A stretch of DNA of 64,000 bases, from assembly GCA_039704465.1 (NCBI GenBank), contig JASFAU010000003.1, positions 310,001 through 374,000 on the forward strand, in the 5' to 3' direction. Of the stretch, positions 54,318 through 64,000 are shown piece by piece. Within the stretch, counting starts at the first letter, position 1. Each line of letters begins with the position of its first letter. The notes beneath the pieces were generated by a model. It did no database searches, had not been told where the DNA came from, and worked only from the letters and a program-made list of their open reading frames with translations. A program made the position numbers and the translations under genes. Source of the DNA: Plasmodiophora brassicae (taxonomy: Eukaryota; Endomyxa; Phytomyxea; Plasmodiophorida; Plasmodiophoridae).

Positions 54318-55696
54318 ATGGCTGCTGGATTGTTGGGCCTGCTGGTCGCCTGTGCGTTACTGTTGACGGATCGCCAGTCTGCAGGGGCCGATACGGTGAC
54401 CTTGAAGATCGAGCGTGCCGGCCTTGTCGATCCAGACCGCTGGTGGACCTTATCCAGAATCAAGTTCATCAGATATGGATCAGGCAGCACATCCGATGCG
54501 ATGCTCTGTAGACGTGCATACGGGTCGGGTGAAAATCGCGGATTGCGTTATGAGCAGTACTACCACAATACTACCTCGGTGCCTGGTTTGTGTGCCTATG
54601 CTGACAACGGGAAATATTGGATGAGGTCGGTTGCGTTGAGAATGTAATCCTGCGGAATGGCCTTACCGAGTATGTTGGATAGGTTCGAGTTCGATGTCGG
54701 TCCGGAAGGCGACCCGGTACCGTCCGATATCAAGATTGTCTTTCGTCAGCGGGTTGCAAAACGTGTTACTGTGTCCATGGAGGTCAGTCCTGCTACGTGT
54801 AGGGTCTATCCCGTGCGTTCCGGTAGTGAGCCCTCTTGTCTGTAGTACAAACAATGCGAATACGTCGTGTACAGCAATTTGCCCCTACAACGGTCGAAAC
54901 GTAAACAAGAGATATACATCAAGGTCCGTTACCTGGACGAACTCCTGCTCTTTCCATTCCACTGATGTCGACGCGTTGCAGAGGAATGACGTCCTGAAGA
55001 GCGGCTACCAAACGAGCGCTGATGCGGAGACCTGTATGCGGCTGACCGAGGGCAACCTGTCCGAGGAGCGACGTCAGGTGGCTGAGCTATCGTCAACAAT
55101 TGAACGCCTCGAAGAGGAATCGTCCAATCAGAAACATGCGCTACAAGCGATAACAAACGAACGCAACTCTCTACGTGTCAATGTCACCAGCCAAGCACAG
55201 GCTCTGGACAATCTGTCAGCGCAGGTTGCAACACTGGCCAGGCAGGTACGTTACGAAACGTGACGTGCATCTCCCGCCACTCACAGTGGCACTGTAGAGG
55301 AAGTCGTTGACGGCGGGTCTGATCGTTTCTACCGGGGCCGCTGCAGTAATAATGGGGTTGCTTACCACCCGGTGGTCGAGGTCAGTGCCGGCGATCGACC
55401 AAGACAAACGACAGGCGGCATCGAACCCGCTGCTTGTGGCGAGCCTTGCCACTGCTGCCGCTGGCATCGGTCTGGCAGCTCGCTACGCATCTACGTCAGG
55501 ACCAGCACCAAGTGGCGATCCACGTCTTCTCAATTCGAAACCCCTGCCGCGCCTCTACGTCGCGCCAGAGTACCGTCTGCCCATCATGGCGGGCGCCGTC
55601 ACCGTTGCCCTCGCTGTGTTACTAATGACATTGGCCGTCATCTACGACTGTTCGTCTCGACGTCGCGCGACTGACCATGACGTGTTCAACGCGTAA
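54318..55696 (+). CDS. Coiled-coil membrane glycoprotein family, copy 4
   Basis: Exons 54318-54643, 54683-54782, 54846-54923, 54982-55245 and 55298-55696 sum to 388 residues in frame. The signal peptide MAAGLLGLLVACALLL is followed by a lumenal domain with RYGSGSTSD, MLCRRAYGSG, NTTS, FEFDVGPEGDPVP and QCEYVVYSNLPL. The coiled coil is the shortest of the four (SSTIERLEEESSNQKHALQ). The two-helix C-terminus and DCSSRRRATDHDVFNA tail match copy 3 almost exactly. Introns are 39, 63, 58 and 52 nt. The last two exons are better conserved between copies than exon 1. Function unknown. Confidence 0.78.
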
Positions 55697-56459
55697 CCCA
55701 CCACACGACCGGGCGTAGCATCCTGCTGTAATGCCAAGAAACTCCCAGGACCAGCTCCCCAATTCCTACAGGCTCGTCCCGATTATTAAGAGCATGATAT
55801 CATGGGCAGCGCTAGCCGAACGTCCTTAAGCACGAAGGCGGTGGGTGGGGGCAGCAGCAAACAGGGCCAGGTCTATCGGGCTGTTGAGCGGCTGGGCGCG
55901 TCACTGTGATACGGGGCCCATCAGAGTGGCCCGCAGGTTCACTTGGGTCTCGCGTTGTGCTGCCCAATGCTGCTCGGTCCTAGAACATCGCGACCGCGGC
56001 AGACAGAGCTGGCGACTGCCACCCACCGCGAAACGAACCGGGCGGCTGTTCCCAACCCTCTCAGCCGATGCACCCCGATTCGGACCCCTCCGGAGCTATA
56101 AATGCTCCCCTCGCGTCAACGACGCCGACGTCACGCGACGCCCACCTCGCTAACCTCCTTCCGACCATTGGCAACACCATCTTCGACGACCGCTACCTAA
56201 CGCTCGGTCGACGCGCAGGGACGGACGGGTGACATGCACGACGTCGGCGTCGGCGGCGTGGTACGTAGGTTACCGTCCCCCGGGTTGGCAAGATGCGCGG
56301 CCTGGGGCTGGTGTGTGTCCGGGAATGGCGTCCCAGGGGGGGAGGGGGCGGCGGTGATGATCGCGCCGCGGAGTCCGCCACGGATCCCGTGGGGTCCCCA
56401 ATGGGCCGGCAGGGGTGGCCCATTTGTCCACATAACGTGTTACGCTCCGGACGCGCGCC
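55697..56459. other. Spacer with family 3' flank, then NF-YB upstream region
   Basis: Bases to about 56090 resemble the 3' flanks of copies 2 and 3. The rest (56220-56459) is G-rich upstream sequence with no supported gene. Confidence 0.45.
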
Positions 56460-57337
56460 ATGATGGCACAAGTCGTCGACGACGAGGCGTGCGCCGCGCT
56501 GATGTCGTTCGCCGGTGTTGCCGACGCGCACGGCGACGACGACGACCCGTTGCTGCCGGTGGAGAAGATCGCCGAGGTCATGAGACGCGCGCTGCCGCCG
56601 GGCGCGTCCGTGTCGACGGATGCGGAACGTGCCGTGCAGCGGTGCGTCTGCGAGTTCATCTGCTTCCTGACGAGCGAAGCATCGGACCACGGGCGCCCTG
56701 AGTCGACCATCGAGAGCGACGACATCCTGTTCGCGTTCCGCCACCTCGGGTTCCACAACTATTCGCAACCCTGCGTCGACTACATCGGTACGTCCCGAAC
56801 TTGTGCCTGTCGTGACGCTCATAACACCGTCGTGGCTCAGACAAGGTCAGAAGGAAAGCAGTGTCCACGTCACCAAACACGAACGCGGTCGCCAGGGAAG
56901 TCGCCAAGCAGGTCATCAGTGGGCGACGGCGACGTTCGCGAGGCAGCGATCCGGTGCCAGCGCGGCATGACAACGCCGCCAAGGTTCGCCGATGCGACCC
57001 GCCGACGCCGGCGAACCCGAACATCTATGCAATCAAGTCGCTGTACGAGGTGTCCATCGAGGTGGCGTCATCCCTGGTGTACTTCCAGTCGTCGCCGATC
57101 CTGGAAAGCGCGTTGTGGTTGGCCGGGTCCCCGCACCCGATGCCAATGATGCCAACGCCGACCATGAGCCCGATGATCCTGTCCCGTCATCTGGCCACCC
57201 CCGTTGTCGGCGCCACGAACCCATTGCACGTTGAACCTGCGCCCATCTGGCTGACGCCTCCGCAGACGACCCTGAGTACGCTCAAGACGGCGGCGGCGGC
57301 GGCTAGGTCTTCGGAACGCGCCCTCGTACCGCTATAA
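56460..57337 (+). CDS. NF-YB/HAP3-like histone-fold transcription factor subunit
   Basis: Two exons (56460-56787, 56841-57337; 53-nt intron) give 274 residues. Residues ~25-115 are the CBF/NF-Y histone fold: LPVEKIAEVMRRALPPG, then AVQRCVCEFICFLTSEAS, and SDDILFAFRHLGFHNY with DYIDKVR. This matches NF-YB (LPIANVARIMK, ECVSEFISFITSEAS, EDILFAMxxLGF). NF-YB pairs with NF-YC and, with NF-YA, binds CCAAT boxes in the nucleus; Dr1/NC2-beta is a less likely alternative. The C-terminal ~160 residues are a Pro/Met/Thr-rich extension (PMPMMPTPTMSPM) not typical of the family. The TAA stop sits in TATAAA. Confidence 0.82.
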
Positions 57338-57549
57338 AGCGTGTCTAGAACCGCCACCCCCTGCTGACAGGGATGTACACCATACCGACTGTCAATGTCC
57401 GATGTGCTCTTCCTTTCCCGGGACTGATACAGACCAGCCCGCCTGAACCGACGAGGTGTCCCCGTTCACCTCTATTCCAGTAATATACAAATATGCAACA
57501 GCCCCCGACTAACAGTGTACCGGCGTGGTTACGAACGAACATTCGCCTA

Positions 57550-60219
57550 TTAGATTGGGTACGAGTCGGAGCGGGCGGCTTTGGGACTCGGCGACGCCAG
57601 GTGTCGCATGCTCTTGAGCCCAGCGCTGGGCGAGGGCACCTCCGCGATCGTGACAGACGGCGAGATGGGGTTGCGGTACATGATCGCCAGCCGGGTCATC
57701 GCCTGGCAGATGTACGACTTCAGCGGGAACTCGGCCTGCCGGAACGCGTTCCGTTCGCTCCACTCGATGAGGCTCTCCACCCGGATCTGACGATTGTGGA
57801 GTCAGCGCCTGACGAATGGCAGTGTCGGGCGAAACGAACCTCCAGCTGGATCCCGTTCACGTCCGATAGCGCGTTCTGGTACAGGGCGACGCGCCCGACC
57901 TTCCACACCGTCGCGTTCAGGCTGGTGTACTTGCTGATGGCGACGCGCAGCGATTCCAGCTGCTCGACGGTGGTGTCGATCGAGATCTGCGTCGTCATCA
58001 CACAGATGGCATGACGCGACATGGCCACGTTGGCGACGATGGCGTCGGCCAGGCCCTTGTTGCTGTACCGGAACACGAGGTTCGACCCGTCCCGCACCCG
58101 CGTCTCCAGTATGCCAATGGATTCCACGACGAACCTGCACACCCCGGTTTCGGTCAGGCATTGCCAGCTGGCCGCAGAGCCTGGCCGGGTACCATTTCCC
58201 ATCAATCATGATCGTGTCGTTGACCTGGAACGGCTGCGACCCGAACACGAACAGGATGGATTCGACAGCGCGGCTCAGGCTCAGGCTGGTTGCAAACGCT
58301 GGCCAACGGTCACGTCAGCAACGGCCGGCACCGTCTCCGATGCAGCGCAGGCGAACCGAACGAAATGACAAACGCGGACGCGGCTGTCACGACCTGCCCG
58401 ACATCGAACCCGAAATTCGTCGCAATGACGAACAGCCTAGGGGGCGCCCAACGATCAGTGCAACGTCATTCGGCGATCACAGGCGGGGGACGCACATGAT
58501 GATCCAGAAGAACAGTTCCGCGAGCGTCTTGACCAGGTTGTACACGTTCTTGGCGGCCTGCAGGCGACTGGACAGCGACATCCGAGCCTTGAACGCCTTG
58601 ACAAGGCACCCGATGAACTCGTCTCGGGTCACGGCGTGCCGGTTCATGGAGGCGGCGTTCGAGTGGAACAGGGCGATAAAGGCCCGTTTCGCTTCGCGAA
58701 GGTCCTTGAAATACGGCTGCCATTCCCGTTCGCTGATATAGGCGACGTCGTCGTCGTCGTACGTTCGAGACAGCCGTTCAAACATAACGTCAGCGATGTA
58801 GCCCATCTCTTTCGGCGTCTGGATCTCGACCACGTCCGCAGTCGAAAACCTCCATGTCGTCTCTGCCAACGACGCTCGATAGGGCGGCCACTCGTAGCGA
58901 TAGCAACGAACGTACTATGCTCCTCGACAATGCTCTCTACGTTCAGCTGCATGGGATGATCGCGAATCGTTACGACCCTGTACATAAACTGCCTGCGGCG
59001 ATCGTCGCTCTTCCACAGCGCCTTTAGATCCTAACACACAGGCGATTTGAGTCAATTGCTATCAATAGAGTGCAACCGGCACCTGTCTGTCGGCGTCGCT
59101 GTCGCACCACAGCCGCTGCAACGTGTCGACCTCAAAGTTGACGTCGTAGATCTCCTTGGCGAAGTTCCTCTTCGTCACCGAGAACTCGAGGAATCCCAGC
59201 AGCGCGTTGCGAATGACAATCAGGATGGCAACCGTATATACCGATATCAGGCTGACGAGCGCTAAATGTCAGAGCAAGGCGCATGCTGGCAAGAGGGGCC
59301 GCCATGGTACAGACCAACTGCGGATGAACGCCTCGACGCCATTCAGGGATGCCCCCGCTCCGCCATACTTGTTGAACCATCCGATCAGGACCACTGCAGG
59401 AGTTGGTCAGCGGGTCTGCCTGCGACAATGGCGGACGCATGGATTACGGTCCAGCGAGGCAGTGAACATGACGAGGCGCAGGTAGCTTCGCAGCTCGGCG
59501 AGGACGAGGACGACAAAGTACGTCGGCTTCGGGAACAAGACGCGCATGCCGGACAGGAACGCGTTCTCGATCAACGTGCACACCAGGAACACCAATATGA
59601 CCTGCACGCGCCCTCGTTGAACAACGGGACGACACGCGAACGAACGTCGTACCATGCCAGGCAGGGCGGTCCACAGCCAGATCGGCACGTCGTTTCCAAG
59701 CCGGATTGTACTCCCAGGGTCAATCGCGAACCACACGATCTGCCTCCGCGGTTATGCCAGACGGCATGGCCGAACATCGACGCCTACCAGAGTCGCCAAC
59801 AACGAGAGCAGCATGATCGCAATGGGTAGTAAGCGCTTCCGGAACCAGGCCAGTAAACCGGTGGCAACTTTCACGTGAACCCGAGCCTCTAACTGGCGAT
59901 CAGCTCGCGGCACTGTGAACGGGCACGGCTCGGCCGTACCGTCTTCGTCGGCAAAGTACTCGGCAGCAGCGCTCTTGAGATCGGCGGCGCGATGACTTCG
60001 GAGGGCGGTCGGGAACTGCCAGCGCATCTGGTCCCCCATGTCGTCGCGAAGGAAATCGTCCGAGTCGAACACGTCGTCGAGAAGGCCGGAGTCGCGCCTC
60101 AGTTTCGCCATCTCCAGCTTGACGACCTCGCGGTCCACGACGCTGGACGGCACGGCGGCGTCGACCGCGTGATCCCCCGCCTGCTTCTCCATCTGCGCTG
60201 CTGCCTGCCCTGGCAACAA
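57550..60219 (-). CDS. MscS-like mechanosensitive channel (MSL family)
   Basis: A multi-exon minus gene. The acidic N-terminal domain is followed by membrane helices (LLPIAIMLLSLLATLIVWFA; VILVFLVCTLIENAFL; ALVSLISVYTVAILIVIRNA). A linker (RTYDDDDVAYISEREW) leads to the pore region. Next is LFVFGSQPFQVNDTIMIDG, then WFVVESIGILETRV, which is the MscS/MSL beta-domain entry (PFDVGD..xxDG...VEEIxIL.T). The C-terminal alpha-beta vestibule follows with LEIRVESLIEWSERN. Introns fit by phase at about 59740, 59620, 58490, 58280-58350, 58140-58200 and 57780-57830. Such channels open on membrane tension to release ions in osmotic shock. The first methionine may be 60219 or the later MEKQAG. Confidence 0.78.
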
Positions 60220-60407
60220 ACAATGACGGCGATGCCCGTCAGCGTAGCGCTGGCTGACTCGGGCGGATCTCGCCCATGGCAGTCTTCCAGATCATTCTCG
60301 ACGGCCAGCGCCGAGCCGACCGGCGCCAAGCAGACACATCCATCACGATTCAAGTGTATAATCAAACATAAACAAGGGAGCTGCCTGTCAGATAGAGAGA
60401 GAGGGAA

Positions 60408-63663
<3,256 letters not shown>

Positions 63664-64000
63664 ATGAACGCAACGGGCATAGACGTTCCCAAGACGTCGA
63701 GTACATTCGGCCCGTGGTTCTCCCAGGTCGTATCGCGGTCGGAGATGATCGATTACTACGACGTCTTGGGATGTTACATCCTTCGCCCATGGTAGGCGGC
63801 ACGTTTATACTTTAGAACGGAACGTTGCACTGAGGGACGCATAACTTTCAGGTCGTACCTCACCTGGGAGGAAATCCAGAACTACGTCAATGCGCGCATC
63901 AAGAAGATGGGGGTGAAGAACTCGTATTTCCCCTTGTTTGTGTCGTCGGATGCTCTGCGCAAGGAAGAGGACCATGTCGAAGGCTTCTCTGCCGAAGTAA
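63664..64000 (+). CDS. Prolyl-tRNA synthetase, eukaryotic/archaeal type (5' end, partial)
   Basis: ATG 63664 begins MNATGIDVPKTSSTFGPW. After FSQVVSRSEMIDYYDVLGCY comes ILRPW, then an intron (63792-63851, 60 nt) inside the Trp codon. The second exon reads SYLTWEEIQNYVNARIKKMG, VKNSYFPLFVSSDALRKE and EDHVEGFSAEV to the window end. This matches class II motif 1 of archaeal/eukaryotic ProRS (DxSGCYxLRPWSxxIWExI..FFDxxIKxxGVxNxYFPxFV). The enzyme charges tRNA-Pro in the cytosol. Whether it is free-standing or follows a fused domain upstream is uncertain; the start shown has no GluRS part. Confidence 0.9.

Overview
This is nuclear DNA of a gene-dense, GC-rich unicellular eukaryote. Nearly every gene is broken by very short spliceosomal introns, mostly 49-65 nt and as short as 39 nt, with GT..AG ends and occasional AAG or GAG acceptors. 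Spacers are short and genes lie on both strands. There are no bacterial operons or Shine-Dalgarno sites. Two genes for cilium-linked dynein assembly proteins (DAW1/ODA16 and a PIH/CS-domain protein) imply a flagellated organism. SOS1-type Na+/H+ antiporter, MscS-like channel, coronin-7, U-box, NF-YB and RGS genes fit a free-living protist. I could not place the lineage from sequence alone.

Layout. 0-4.2 kb: U-box E3 ligase end, an EF-hand-like protein, an unrecognised minus-strand gene and DAW1. 4.6-12.9 kb: SLC38-type amino-acid transporter, perilipin-like protein, HAD phosphatase, MFS transporter, a small membrane protein and a GT61-like glycosyltransferase. 13-20 kb: an uncertain gene, an IFI6/IFI27-like protein, a frame-broken candidate pseudogene, a 106-bp tandem repeat, an orphan 7-TM protein, a REEP/HVA22 protein and a coiled-coil protein. 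20-28.8 kb: tRNA-Lys, a type I membrane protein, a long multi-exon coiled-coil gene, two tandem RGS-DUF4395 fusion genes and a secreted, probably GPI-anchored protein. 31-47 kb: coronin-7, a type II glycosyltransferase-like protein, an SLC37-like transporter, a PIH/CS protein, an SOS1-type antiporter, a second tRNA-Lys with an intron, a secreted/membrane gene and a USP37-like deubiquitinase. 56-64 kb: NF-YB-like histone fold, MscS-like channel, mitochondrial Hsp70 and the start of prolyl-tRNA synthetase.

The most novel content is a four-member family at 29.2-30.7, 47.6-50.0, 51.3-52.8 and 54.3-55.7 kb. Each member has a signal peptide, an unrecognised beta-rich domain, a coiled coil rich in N-glycosylation sequons and two C-terminal membrane segments, in one shared five-exon layout. 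Copy 1 carries an in-frame stop, and copy 2 has an enlarged coiled coil with a 129-residue tandem repeat. All four share an upstream box about 115-125 nt before the ATG and duplicated spacer DNA.

Other notable points: stop codons (TAA) nested inside AATAAA-like hexamers in about eight genes; a pair of otherwise identical tRNA-Lys(UUU) genes of which only one has a 14-nt intron; and a eukaryotic RGS domain joined to a membrane domain otherwise typical of bacteria. Exon joins were inferred by eye from splice signals, reading frame and family conservation. Joins marked uncertain need transcript data.
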